Made by a program: the position numbers and the translations under genes. From NCBI RefSeq assembly GCF_027172205.1, contig NC_070614.1, forward strand, positions 42,957,001 through 43,021,000: DNA of 64,000 nt, written 5' to 3'. This stretch comes from Podarcis raffonei (lineage: Eukaryota > Chordata > Lepidosauria > Squamata > Lacertidae). Numbering within the stretch: position 1 is the stretch's first letter; each line of letters starts with the position of its first letter. Under the pieces are notes generated by a model that saw only the letters and a program-made list of their open reading frames with translations, was not told where the DNA came from and searched no databases. This document shows positions 11,674 to 21,755 of this stretch, piece by piece.

Positions 11674-11876
11674 TTATGCTAAGTCATAAGAACACATAAA
11701 TAAGAACAAAGAAAGCTGGTCCTATCTTCTCTATGTCACCTTGAGTTCCTGTCAGGGGAAAAGGTGGGATATAAACATAATCATAATATGGGGTGGTGTG
11801 GGGGGGGGGTTTAAAAAGACTAGGGTAAATTGATCTACTCATGTGTCTATTTATTTATTGATCCAATCACTCACCC

Positions 11877-12096
11877 ATCACTGCATAGAAAACAAGAGAT
11901 ATATGATCTACTAAAACATACAGAAAAATATAATAAAAGCAGCACAGCACTTTCCTTAAAAGCAGTCAGGTACCAAAAACCTATTGGAATAAGAAAGCCT
12001 TCACCTGCAGGGAAGGAAAGAGCCAGTCTAACTTCTCCAGGGAAGGAGTTCCAGAGTCCTGGAGCAGCCACCGAGAAGCCCTTCTTTAATTCAAAG

Positions 12097-12141
<45 letters not shown>

Positions 12142-12450
12142 TCTTTATTATTTATACCCCGCCCATCAGGCTGGGTTTCCCCAGCCACTCTGGGAGGCTT
12201 CCAACAAGAGATTAAAAAATACATTAAGATATCAGTCATTAAAAACTTCCCTAAACAGGATTGCCTTCAGATGTCTTCTAAACATCAGATAGCCGTATTT
12301 TAAGCTGTATTTTAATTAACTGTTTTTTTCTTTTTTTCTATTATGTTTTATTGTAATTTATATTCGGTGTTAGCCACCCTGAGCACAGCCCTGACCGAGG
12401 AGGGCAGGGTATAAATAAAATTTTGTTGTTGTTGTTGTTGTTTGTTTGTT
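11877..12450. mobile_element. CR1/L2-type LINE 3' ends in opposite orientations, with (TAA)n
   Basis: A block on the minus strand ('tttataccccgcccatca', 'ggctgggtttccccagcc') adjoins (TAA)n at 12101-12142. A + strand block ends with 'gggcagggtataaataaaat' and (GTT)n at about 12423-12440. The same termini recur at 17876-18016. These are standard squamate LINE 3' end sequences. The exact clade is uncertain. Confidence 0.5.
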
Positions 12451-12584
12451 TGACATCTGATAGGAGAGCATTCCATAGGGTGGGCGCCACTACTGAGAAG
12501 GCCTTCTGCATTGTTCCCTGTAACTTCACTTCTGTAACTTCACTTTCCTATCTAGGTGCAAATCACTCAAACTTCACTTGAGGT

Positions 12585-13577
12585 ATGGAGGACACCACAG
12601 CAGTGGCCAAACTTAGGTTGCTGAAGTCTACCCACTTGGAGGGTCTGAGGAACAGCACCCAAGTGACTGAGTTCATCCTGACAGGACTGTCACATGAACG
12701 TGGGGTCCAACTTTTCCTCTTTGCCCTGTTCCTCACTTTCTACATGATTGTCCTACCAAGCAATGTGCTGATCATCATCACCATCCGGAGTGACCCTCAT
12801 CTCAGCTCACCCATGTATTTCCTATTGGCCAACTTGGCATTCCTGGACATCTGGTATTCTTCCATCACTGCCCCCAAGATGCTAGTTGATTTCTTGGCTG
12901 AGCGCAAGATCATTTCTTTCTGGGGCTGCATTGCTCAGCTTTTCTTCCTCCACTTTGTGGGTGCCTCTGAGATGTTCCTGCTCACAGTCATGGCCTATGA
13001 CCGCTATGTTGCCATCTGCCGTCCCTTGCACTACTCCACTATGATGGGCCGGCGCTTGTGCATCCTACTGGTGATAGCCTCTTGGGCTGGGGGCTTTGTC
13101 CACTCTCTCATCCAAGTTGTGCTGATCCTCCGCCTTCCATTCTGTGGACCCAATGAATTGGACAATTACTTCTGTGACATCACCCAGGTTCTGAGGATCA
13201 CCTGTGCTAACTCCTTTGCTGAGGAGATGGTAATGATATTCAGCAGTGGCCTCATCTCTGTGGTCTGCTTTGTGGCCCTCTTGGTTTCCTACATCTTCTT
13301 GCTCACCATGCTGAAGAAGAACACCACTGGTGAGTCAGCCAGCAAGGCTCTCTCCACTTGCTATTCGCACATCACCATAGTCATTTTCATGTTTACCCCT
13401 GCCATCTACATCTATGCCCGACCCTTTGATGAATATGCTCCTGACAAGGTGGTCTCTGTCTTCCACACAATAATCTTTCCGCTCCTAAACCCCATTATTT
13501 ATACCCTCAGGAACAAGGAGATCACCACAGCTATGAAGAAGGTGGTCAACAGATACCTCCTGTGCAAGAAAACATGA
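12585..13577 (+). CDS. Class II olfactory receptor, family-4-like (OR no. 2)
   Basis: A 330-residue single-exon odorant receptor. The start is the first ATG after a splice acceptor (TTTCCTATCTAG, AG at 12554-12555), and no other Met lies before TM1. The extracellular N-terminus is therefore about 15-20 residues longer than in its neighbours, with its sequon (NST) at residue 23. Landmarks: PMYFLLANLAFLD in TM2, MAYDRY at 136-141, PFCGPNELDNYFCD in loop 2, KALSTCYSH before TM6, IYIYARPF, and NPIIYTLRN in TM7. Its TM2 (PMYFLLANLAFLD) and loop 2 (FCDITQ) are closer to the right-hand subfamily than those of OR nos. 3-5 are, so it looks intermediate. Family assignment is firm, ligand unknown. Confidence 0.95.
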   Translation: MEDTTAVAKLRLLKSTHLEGLRNSTQVTEFILTGLSHERGVQLFLFALFLTFYMIVLPSNVLIIITIRSDPHLSSPMYFLLANLAFLDIWYSSITAPKMLVDFLAERKIISFWGCIAQLFFLHFVGASEMFLLTVMAYDRYVAICRPLHYSTMMGRRLCILLVIASWAGGFVHSLIQVVLILRLPFCGPNELDNYFCDITQVLRITCANSFAEEMVMIFSSGLISVVCFVALLVSYIFLLTMLKKNTTGESASKALSTCYSHITIVIFMFTPAIYIYARPFDEYAPDKVVSVFHTIIFPLLNPIIYTLRNKEITTAMKKVVNRYLLCKKT

Positions 13578-14483
13578 GATCAATAGAATGGTAGTCATCC
13601 TGGGGTCTTCCTTGCATGACCAAGGGTGAGAAGATATGGTCAGTTTTAATATGGAAACATCATTAGGAAACACAATTTCTCCACAATTTTCCAGTGGCTT
13701 CTTTTGCTTATGATTGATCGCCCCAACCACTTTCTGCCTCTACACATTCACACTCTTACATGATTAAATTGAAATACATCCATATAAAATATTCTATTCA
13801 ATTACCTCTTGAATAGTCGTTTCTTGACTTCATCAGCTTACGCTCAAATTATAGGAAAATTCTAACTGAAAATGGCATATATATTTTTTGCATTAAAGCT
13901 GCTTGTGTAAATTCCAACTAAATTCTAGTGTGCTCTATAACAGAATAAATTTATTTCAGAGACTCCTGTGAAATAAAATTTTAGAAGCAGTCCTTAAAAA
14001 AAATCTAACAAATTATCAGTTGCCTTTCAACAAGTACATGGGATAAAATGCCTGTAAGTAAATTATATTAAAGGTGTACATGCTGGTTAAGTGAACTATT
14101 AATAAGCTCTCTCTGTTGTTCTACTGAGCTCAGTTTCATGGAGTAAGCTTATTTTTTTAAATGGTGCTAATGTACTTCAGCAGTGTGAAATGAAGAAATC
14201 TTTTCAATGCCAGAATACAAAACCCTGCTGTGAAATAATAAAAACTGAGTTGTGTACATTACCTGAGTCCTGCCGGAGAGTTTACATAATGAAATTAAGA
14301 TACCACAGACATTACACATTATGCCTGGAGAATGTACAAAATGGTCTGACACATGAACATCCCTCAAAGTCTGTTAGAGAGTATGTCTAATGTCTGGAGA
14401 ATGTATAAGATGTAGCTGAGATATGCATGTCCCCCAATATGTATGGGAGAGGAGTACACACAATTTCCCATTCATGAACAGAT
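13578..14483. other. 3' flank of OR no. 2; imperfect local tandem duplication
   Basis: No gene seen. Within about 14322-14460 two diverged copies of a roughly 70-bp unit sit in tandem, each beginning with 'ctggagaatgta' and containing an 'acatgaacat'/'atatgcatgt' block. Several AATAAA-like sites lie at about 13940-13980 and could serve as poly(A) signals. Confidence 0.45.
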
Positions 14484-15044
14484 TACCATATTTTTCGCCC
14501 CATAGGACGCACCGCCCCATAGGACGCACCTAAATTTTTTTTTTGGGGGGGGAATAAAGAAAAAAATATATTTTCCCCCCCCAGGCGCGGGGCTGGCACG
14601 GGGGAAGCCCGAGCTTCCCCCGACCCCAGCCCCCAGAACAGGCTGCTGCCTGCAAGCCTTGTGAGCCCGGCGGGACCACCCGCCGGGCACGCAAGGCTTG
14701 CGGACACTTGCCCGCAGCTCGGGGCGTCCTCCGGAGGGCGGCCCATGCTCCGGGCTGCAGGCTGCCACCCGCAAGCCTTGTGCGCCCGGGGGGAGTTCCC
14801 GCAGGTGCGCAAGGCTTGCGGACACCTGCGCGAAGCACGGGGCGTCCTCCGGACTCCTGTGGGGCTCGCAAGGCTTGCGGATAGCTTCCTGAAGCCTGGA
14901 GAGCGAGAGGGGTCGGTGCGCACCGACGCCTCTCACTCTGCAGGCTTCAGCGAAAGCCTGCATTCGCCTCATAGGACGCACACACATTTCCCCTTCATTT
15001 TTGGAGGGGAAAAAGTGCATCCTATAGGGCAAAACATGCGGTAT
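14484..15044. mobile_element. GC-rich MITE with terminal inverted repeats and internal repeats
   Basis: The left end 'taccatatttttcgcccca' matches the reverse complement of the right end 'tatagggcaaaacatgcggta'. The interior is strikingly GC-rich compared with its flanks. It holds repeated and inverted copies of 'gcaaggcttgcgga' (about 14692, 14808, 14868) with 'ggggcgtcctccgga' (about 14719, 14839). The long overlapping frames on both strands are a by-product of GC content. TA may be the target site. The superfamily is not assigned. Confidence 0.7.
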
Positions 15045-15111
15045 GTGCATATCTTCCATGTGTTGTACAATGACTGGTAGTTGTACACAAATATACATTA
15101 TTTCTCAATAA

Positions 15112-15498
15112 AAGGTAAAGATAAAGGACTCCTAGACAGTTAAGTCCAGTCAAAGGTGACTATGGGGTTGTGGCACTGATCTCGCTTTCAGGCTGAAGGA
15201 GCCGGTGTTTGTCCACAGAAAGCTTTCCAGGTCATGTGGCCAGCATGACTAAATTGCTATTGGCACAACGGGACACTGTGATGGAAACCAGAGCAGCGCA
15301 TGGAAACACCGTTTACCTTCCCGCCACAGCGGTACCTATTTATCGACTTGCACTGGCATGCTTTCGAACTGCTAGGTTGGCAGGAGCTGGGACAGAGCAA
15401 TGGGAGCTCACTCCGTTGTGGGGATTCGAACCGCTGACCTTTCAATCAGCAAGCCCAAGAGGCTCAGTGGTGTAGACCACAGCGCCACCCGTGTCCCG
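15112..15498 (-). mobile_element. Sauria-type tRNA SINE, full length
   Basis: The reverse strand runs from 'gggacacgggtggcgctgtg' with B box 'ggttcgaatcc' to the AGGTAA-type tail at the left. It includes the longer body version ('ctgtggacaaacaccggctc') that other copies lack. A possible short target duplication is CTCAATA on both sides (left ...TTTCTCAATA, right ...GCTCAATA). Confidence 0.85.
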
Positions 15499-15939
15499 TG
15501 TTGCTCAATATACATTACCATTAACTTATATATTGTGGAAGTAGAAGCACCTCTGGATTCAGTCCATAAAAGTGCAATAACACCCATTTTTCTACATGAC
15601 AGTGATCTGCGTCAAGTTGTTCATGGCATAACAAAGTGCCAGAACAATCTTCTCTTCTTTGTCTGCGGATTACCTCATAAACCCTCACCACTGTTTAATT
15701 CAGAAGGTGGAATTAGCAGCTCAGCACATGCAACTCCACTAAGTTTCCTTCCTCCCCACTTAGAAGCTTAAAGTGCACTGCGTTCTGCAAGCAAATAAAT
15801 GTTCTTATATGTCTAATCATGCACATCGAGTTATCCCATGGTGTTCATTTTATTCCTTCTATGCATCACTCTCACACAAAAAATCTTCATAAGGCCTAGA
15901 AGCTCCCACCACTTTAAAATCACACTGATTTTCACTAAG
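15499..15939. other. No gene seen
   Basis: The frame continuing out of the SINE to 15771 is not supported by any domain. Sequence composition is ordinary. Confidence 0.5.
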
Positions 15940-16690
15940 CTGTAAAATGGGACCGGTTTGTGTGGTTCGAGGACCTGACCCCCGCTTGGTGGAATAAAGA
16001 CACGTGGACACAGAATATAAGGTTAATGGGCAAGAAAAGGCCACAACTTTATTGATTACAGCAAGTGAGAAGGTATTGGCTTAGACATTGGACCACGAAA
16101 GATTTGACTCCACCCACTCGAAGAGAGGTGAGTCTGCAGAGGGGTTAGCCACCAGTAGGGGGAGCCTGTTGATGCTAATACAACTATAAGCTCTCCCCGA
16201 TGTCACCGAGGGTCATGCCATGGCCCCCCGCCACACAGGCATCAGACAGGATTCACGACCGCCGGATTCCTTTAACAGAATACCCAAATTTGAAGGGGTA
16301 GGCAATGGCCACACCTTGCCCTTCCACACACCAACAACACATTCCAATGCCTAACCGCCACCCGAGCCCAAGAGGCTTGCCGCCAATACCCTCACAGCTG
16401 TAACCAATCCCTAATACTGCTGACGATGTTACCTAGCCAAATGTCGTTTCCCCGATCTGAAAGATGAACCCGTGAGCAAATGGGCTGAATGGCTGGCGTG
16501 GCTGCATCTTGAGCAGCAAACCACGCCCCCACCAAGCCGCCTGATTGGGTGCTCAACCGGGGGCATGGCGCACCAGCCATGTGGATGGGGCAGGGGGCGT
16601 AACACCCCCTGCGTGATGCAGGAATTGTCTCCCGCCCACAACACCTCCCCTCCGGAAGGAGGAGAGGCCTTTTCACTAAGCATAAACCAT
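15940..16690 (-). mobile_element. Unassigned GC-rich element, possibly an old LTR-type or DIRS-like fragment
   Basis: This 750-bp stretch is more GC-rich than its flanks. On the minus strand it has AATAAAGTTGTGGCC (near 16040-16055) and a second poly(A)-like site (CTTTATTCCACC near 15990), as at the end of a retroelement transcript. No reverse transcriptase or capsid sequence is visible. If it is an LTR-class element it is a fossil piece without coding capacity. It could equally be an unclassified repeat. Confidence 0.3.
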
Positions 16691-17259
16691 TTCACAGGGT
16701 TGTTGTGATGATAAAATTGGGGAGGGCAGGGTGGGGTGGGGGGAGAACCACATAAGCTTTCCTAAGGTCCTTCGAGGAATGGCAGGATCAAAGTTAAATA
16801 AATAAATAAATAATCATCCCTGGTAGGGATAGGCAGACTTCAACCTATATTTCAACACTTCTAATGAAGAGTCCAGTACCTTCTAAGGAAAGCTGCTCCA
16901 CTGTTGCACAGCTCATACCATCAGACAAGCATCACCCCCACCTTTTAATTGGAATTCCTTGGTTTGGATCCTACTCTCCTGAGCAGCAGAAAACAAATTT
17001 CCTCCAACTCGGGGGCAGGGGGAGCTCTGGTTTGTGGGTTGTTCTTGGCCTGCCAGGGGGTCCAATAGGGTTTTATCCTGTAACTGAACCCAAGTTAAAG
17101 ATTTGTTCTCTGTTTTCCCCTGTCTTTCCTTCTCTAGCCTTCCTTCCTTTGTTTTTCTTGAATCAAGTTTTAGTCTGTAAGCTCCTTGGAGGCAGAGGCC
17201 TATTTGCTTTTATGATGTGAATCACTGTGTACACTGCTGATGAAACAAAACAATTGCTT
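16691..17259. other. No gene seen
   Basis: The frame at 16864-17220 shows no domain. A tRNA-SINE-like end may lie near 16695-16800 ('cacagggttgttgtgatgat'). Otherwise nothing recognisable. Confidence 0.45.
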
Positions 17260-17815
17260 TAACATTTGTGAAACAAGGAGGCTAATCCACTGCACAAATC
17301 TACTCCGCTGGGTTTAGTGAGTTCAGATCAAATCTAAACGGGGCATGAGGATGAATTTGCTGTGCTTTGCAGATGGTGGCAAGTTCTTAAAGTTTGTTTC
17401 CTTTGTCTCACTGGGGACACCAGAGCCAGATGTCAGAGTGGTAACTTTGGAAACAAACTCCCTTTGTAACAAGGATCATCCAGCTCTTTAATGCCCATAG
17501 CACCAGTTTACCTTGCCAAGATCTAAAGGGATAAATCAAGCATCCTCTTCATTGTTCCCATTTTCCATCTGGCATGGAGAGTTCAAAGTCATCAAGCAAA
17601 ACCGGAATGCTGCTTCTGAGACTGAGATTGGATCAGCTGTGGAAAGAAGTTCTCTGTGCAATCTTCAAGTGACCTCAGAGTGAGTGAGTAAGGGGCAAGT
17701 GAGGTGGATGGGGCTGATGGGGTATTTCAGATTCAAATTCGCTAAAAAAATATTACCCCCCTTCAGACACGAGCTGAGTTGCAAAGAAGGTTTAGAATCT
17801 ATATTTTAATTCAGA
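17260..17815 (+). promoter_or_regulatory. Duplicated upstream block A, possible promoter/first exon of OR no. 3
   Basis: Colinear with blocks at 21640-24130, 26420-28400 and 33550-36560. It holds ACTCCCTTTGTAAC at 17457-17470, a 'gggataaatcaag' AT-rich site and, at 17680-17693, GTGAGTGAGTAAGG with overlapping candidate 5' splice donors. The coding exon's acceptor is 2.1 kb downstream (19829-19830). This would fit a noncoding first exon spliced to an OR exon. It is shorter than blocks B-D because repeats replace its distal part. Confidence 0.4.
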
Positions 17816-17875
17816 CCTTATCAATGTTGTGCCTTTCACATGCTGCTGGATTAAAGGCAGCCCTCTTTAGTGAAG

Positions 17876-17974
17876 CTTTTAATATTTGATAAATTATTGT
17901 ATTTTATTATTTTGCTGGAATCCACCCAGAGTAGCTGGGGAAACCCAGCCAGATGGGTGGGGTATAAATAATAA

Positions 17975-18016
<42 letters not shown>
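17876..18016 (+). mobile_element. LINE 3' end with (TTA)n tail
   Basis: 'ggggaaacccagccagatgg' and 'ggtataaataataaatta' followed by (TTA)n at about 17978-18016. Same 3' end family as 11877-12450, opposite orientation to the block at 12145-12200. Confidence 0.55.
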
Positions 18017-18019
<3 letters not shown>

Positions 18020-18575
18020 CTCGGTTTTTTGAGGGCTATAAATCTGTTGGAAGTCTCAGAGAAACACATGAAAACTTGGAAGCATTCCATTATCTAAGAC
18101 GCATGTCGAAAAAGAAACATAAAAGAATTAAATGATACAGACTTCCAACAGATTTATAGCCCTCAAAAAACCGAGCTGAAGAAGGCGTTTACTCCGAAAC
18201 AGGGCCCTGTCCTGGTCACCACTACTGAGTCGTACATCTGATTCACACTCCGGATACTCCTTTTCGGCCCTATTTGATTCTTTATTCTGATTCTATATAA
18301 TATGGACTCCTTTTGACTGCCATTGAGACTTGTACAAAATAATTGTTGTGTACTGGTATTTTATGTACCTTTATACTATATCACTGCATATTTGAAACTA
18401 CATTATTTCTGTACTTAAACGTTTTAGTTTTACCTTAAAACTACTGTACTTACACGTTGTGTTTAAATTTACCATTAGCTTCAAACTGTTATTCTTAGCA
18501 GAATATACACGTTTTTCTTTTCAACTCTCGAATATATTGAAACTTGTGGCCTGAGTTCTTGGTATATCCTTTTTA
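18017..18575 (+). mobile_element. Penelope-like retroelement fragment (tentative)
   Basis: A perfect 40-bp inverted repeat (18017-18056 and 18139-18178, 82-bp spacer) is followed directly by a hammerhead-like motif (18170-18216) and about 360 bp of AT-rich noncoding sequence. Penelope-like elements are known to carry hammerhead motifs in their terminal repeats and often have inverted partial copies at one end, which is the layout here. No GIY-YIG or reverse transcriptase sequence is present in the fragment. Assignment rests on the ribozyme-like motif and the inverted end. Confidence 0.5.
18170..18216 (+). ncRNA. Hammerhead ribozyme-like motif
   Basis: Core CTGAAGA (18176-18182) fits CUGANGA and GAAA lies at 18196-18199. 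Stem II could be GG.G (184-187) with C.CC (192-195) around a TTTA loop, leaving one extra A at 18183. Stem III is the palindrome CAGGGCCCTG (18200-18209), closed by the A199-T210 pair. The expected cleavage triplet GTC is 18209-18211. Stem I pairs ACC-G-AG (18170-18175) with CTGGT (18212-18216) with one bulged G. Very short palindromic stem III is a known trait of retroelement hammerheads, which may act as dimers. Activity is not shown; the extra A and weak stem II suggest decay. Confidence 0.5.
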
Positions 18576-19130
18576 GTGTATACCTTTCTATGCCAGTGTT
18601 TTCATATTCAACCTCATTCCCATTCCTCCTATTCACTCTGGGGGTTTTTTTGTGGGGGGGGGGGCGTTGGCAACCGCCTTTCCACTTCCATTTTCAGCTT
18701 CACTCTTTTTTTAAATCTCTCCATCCTTCTCCTTTCTCTTCTTAGTTCTCCCTTTCTGTGTGATCACCATCATTTCCATACCTTCTCCTGTTCTGCAGCC
18801 CCCTTTTTGTATACAACCCATACTGATATATGTTGCTCATCTTTAATATGAGAATCTTAAGAGCAAGCTGTCACTTTGCTTATTCAGATAGAGAATCTTA
18901 AGTTCAGTTGATGGATGTTGTGCACATATGGATGTTTAAAATATCCTTTCTAAATTACCACATTGAATCTAGAATCTCATGTTAAAGAAAACAAATGGTA
19001 CCAGGAGTGATGGTAGTAGATACAATGGAATATTAGAGGGCCCTGTATCCTTTATCTTTCCCACATGAGGCAGCTGAGAAATGGAAGAGGGAAAAGTTTA
19101 AAACATCAATTTTCACTCTTCTTCATTGGA
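18576..19130. other. No gene seen
   Basis: Pyrimidine-rich sequence with a G run at 18654-18664. The 91-residue frame has low-complexity composition and no domain. Confidence 0.5.
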
Positions 19131-19202
19131 AATTCATTGGATTAGATGATTCTCTGAGTCCCTTCCAGCTCCACAGTTCTATGATTCTTTGATTCTATAA
19201 CA
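19131..19202 (+). mobile_element. CR1 LINE 3' end, short fragment
   Basis: 'attagatgattctctgagtc', 'cccttccagctccacag' and 'ttctatgattctttgattct' match the well-known CR1 3' end with its ATTCTATGAT-like terminal repeat. Confidence 0.7.
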
Positions 19203-19835
19203 GTAGAAGTTTGCGCAAAGCAGTGGTGAAGAGACACAGAAAAGAAAATAGCAGTCACTTTTAAATGATGGAAATGGTCTGAACAAAGTGGGAAGGAAGG
19301 GACACAGAAGAAAAAGACAGTTTTCAGCAGCAGCAACAATAACAACAATAGAGGTTTGAGTAAATAAGGGATAAAGGGATGTGGAATAAAGTGGTGGTTT
19401 TAAACAGTGCTTTTCTTCTAGAAAGAAAGGTGTCAGTACTGCATAACCTTGAGTACCCCCAGAAAAAATCCCTTGCTTTTTAATACAATATATTCTATTC
19501 AAACATCTTCCAGAAAAAGCTACGCAGAAGCTCAGTTCTGGAATAAATGTTTCATGCATAGAGAAGTGAATCAAAACTACCCCCTTCCCTTAGAAGCAAA
19601 TGAAAGCTAGTCATGTTCATTCATTTTAATTGGTTTACTCTGAAAGGGAAAAACATTGGGTTTAGCTTTGGTTTACTTACTTGTAACCTGTCCTATCTCC
19701 CAAAGGAACCTATTTTATGATGTTTTAGCAATTTTGTAGCACACTGAGATGATTTCTTCAATTAGCTGGCAGTTTAGAAAATATTTTTGAATGAATGAAT
19801 AAAAAACCTGTTTCCTTTCCCCTTTTACAGGCTAA

Positions 19836-20786
19836 ATGGGGCACCTTAAAGAAAACCATACAAGAATAAATGAATTCCTTTTGATGGCCATATCCCCCAC
19901 ATGGGAGTCCCAAGCCATCCTCTTTGTGGTCTTCCTCCTGGTTTACTCATCTACCATAGTAGGAAATAGTCTTATCATGCTGACAGTGACTTCTGACCTT
20001 CGACTGCAAACACCTATGTACTTCCTGCTGGGGAACCTCTCCTTCGTGGACCTTTGCTACTCCACAGTCACAACCCCTAAAATTCTAGTGGACCTTTTGT
20101 CCAAAAAGAAGAGCATCTCCTTTGATGCCTGCATGGCCCAGCTCTTTTTCCTCCATTTTGTGGGTGCTACTGAGATGTTCCTTCTCACCATCATGGCCTA
20201 TGACCGGTATGTGGCTATTTGCAAGCCTCTGCACTATCCCAATATCATGAACAGGCAGCTTTGTAGCTGGCTGGTGGCAGCCTCTTGGACTGGGGGCTTC
20301 ATCCACTCCACAGTCCAGTTAGTTCTCACTATAGGGCTTCCCTATTGTGGGCCCAACCAACTGGACAACTTCTTCTGTGATGTCCCACCAGTTATCAAGC
20401 TGGCCTGCACTGATACCTACGTCACTGAACTCCTCATAGTCTCCAACAGTGGCCTCATCTCAATCAGCTGCTTTGTCATCTTGGTGGCTTCCTATGCCAC
20501 CATCCTGGTGAGGATCCGCTCCCCTGAGGGACGGCGCAAAGCCCTCAATGTCTGTGCCTCTCACCTAATGGTGGTGACATTGTTCTTTGGTCCTTGCATC
20601 TTTATCTATGGTGGTCCCTTATCCACTATCTCAGTAGACAAGCTGACCCCTGTCCTGTACAATATCAATATCATCACCCCCATGCTGAATCCATTGATCT
20701 ACACTCTGAGAAACAAGGATGTGAAGTCAGCCATAAGGAAGCTGAGAATCAAGGAAACAATTTCTGATGGGAAGGTAGACATGTGA
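19836..20786 (+). CDS. Class II olfactory receptor, family-4-like (OR no. 3)
   Basis: A 316-residue single-exon odorant receptor, first gene of the four-copy duplicated unit. The ATG is 5 nt after a strong acceptor (CCCCTTTTACAG, AG at 19829-19830). Landmarks: sequon NHT at residue 7, TPMYFLLGNLSFVD in TM2, MAYDRY at 120-125, PYCGPNQLDNFFCDVPPVIK in loop 2, SPEGRRKALNVCASH before TM6, GPCIFIYG, and NPLIYTLRN in TM7. It reads LYNINIITPML where OR no. 5 has LYNIITPML, a two-residue addition at the loop 3/TM7 border shared with OR no. 4. The C-terminus KETISDGKVDM is the tail also left behind in the relic at 24412. No defect seen. Confidence 0.97.
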   Translation: MGHLKENHTRINEFLLMAISPTWESQAILFVVFLLVYSSTIVGNSLIMLTVTSDLRLQTPMYFLLGNLSFVDLCYSTVTTPKILVDLLSKKKSISFDACMAQLFFLHFVGATEMFLLTIMAYDRYVAICKPLHYPNIMNRQLCSWLVAASWTGGFIHSTVQLVLTIGLPYCGPNQLDNFFCDVPPVIKLACTDTYVTELLIVSNSGLISISCFVILVASYATILVRIRSPEGRRKALNVCASHLMVVTLFFGPCIFIYGGPLSTISVDKLTPVLYNINIITPMLNPLIYTLRNKDVKSAIRKLRIKETISDGKVDM

Positions 20787-21260
20787 TTCCCTGGATTATT
20801 GCTCATAGAGACCTTCACAGCAGCATAGTTGGGTGTAGCATGTAATTGGAGAGTGTTGAAAGCAACCATTTTTGATAAAAATTGGACTGATCTTTTAAAA
20901 ATGTGCTTTGGCACATTTGCAATATGAATTAAGTACCCATCATATTCTTTTTTAATGCTGAGGAGTTAGTAAGAAATCTAATTAACAAGAGCAATAAGAA
21001 CCTACAGGCTTAATCAGCGATTCCTTTATCAATAAGGAGGCTTCATTTTTAAAAACCAATATTATGGCACTGTGGTTTTCATTTCCTATGCAAAAGCCCT
21101 GCTAGCTTCTGGTCAAATCCCTATTATTACTGCCTGACTGTGATGTAGATATCATTGGCAATCAAATAAAAAAGAGGTTAAATGCATGTGAATATAACCT
21201 GTAATTAAATAAACTTAGTATGTGTATTAAACAAAAATATCAGTTTTTGATATATAACAT
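20787..21260 (+). other. Duplicated 3' flank, unit A
   Basis: Matches 24451-24940 and 31286-31720 in order: 'gattccctggattattgct', then 'attatggca.t.tggtttt' and 'tgactgtgatgta'. It contains AATAAA-type sites (about 21208-21213), candidate poly(A) signals of OR no. 3. No gene besides. Confidence 0.6.
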
Positions 21261-21639
21261 TCAATAAACCTGATAGTGTGATATTTTAAGTTGTAGAACT
21301 GGGAACACTCTTGAGTCCAAAAACATATTTCATTGACACTACCAAAGTAATTATTTCTAAACAACCACCCTACTCCAATTATTTTGGGGACATGACATGC
21401 ATGGTCTTTAACCCTTTCTCCCCACACTATGGTTCTGATCTAGATTGCCTATTCTGAACATGGAAGGGGAAACTAGCAGTCACTTTCTGTGAACCCCTTA
21501 GATCCCTATGCCCTTCTGTCACCTATCCTGTAGCCAAATCCAAGCAGCTGCTACTAAATCATTTACATGCGCTTTCCCTGTTTATCTCTCTCTACCCTTC
21601 CTTCTTTTAAACTGTAAGGTCCTTGGAAGCAGAACTCTT
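21261..21639. other. No gene seen
   Basis: AT-rich intergenic sequence with a pyrimidine-rich part near 21585-21660. Nothing recognisable. Confidence 0.5.
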
Positions 21640-21755
21640 TTCTCTTTCATGTTGTAAAGTACTCTAGACAATTATGGTGCAACAACATCAATTCCCTTCA
21701 AATTTTTAAATCAAGAAGGTGCTTACAAAGTACAAATCCATCCTATGGCACATAA

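Noticed and set aside
11830-12303. Frame with poly-Asn (and poly-Leu on the other strand)
   Set aside because: Produced by the (TAA)n microsatellite inside LINE sequence.
14472-15098. Long overlapping frames on both strands (up to 208 codons)
   Set aside because: Their open state comes from the GC-rich MITE core; they have no domain and cross the inverted repeat ends.
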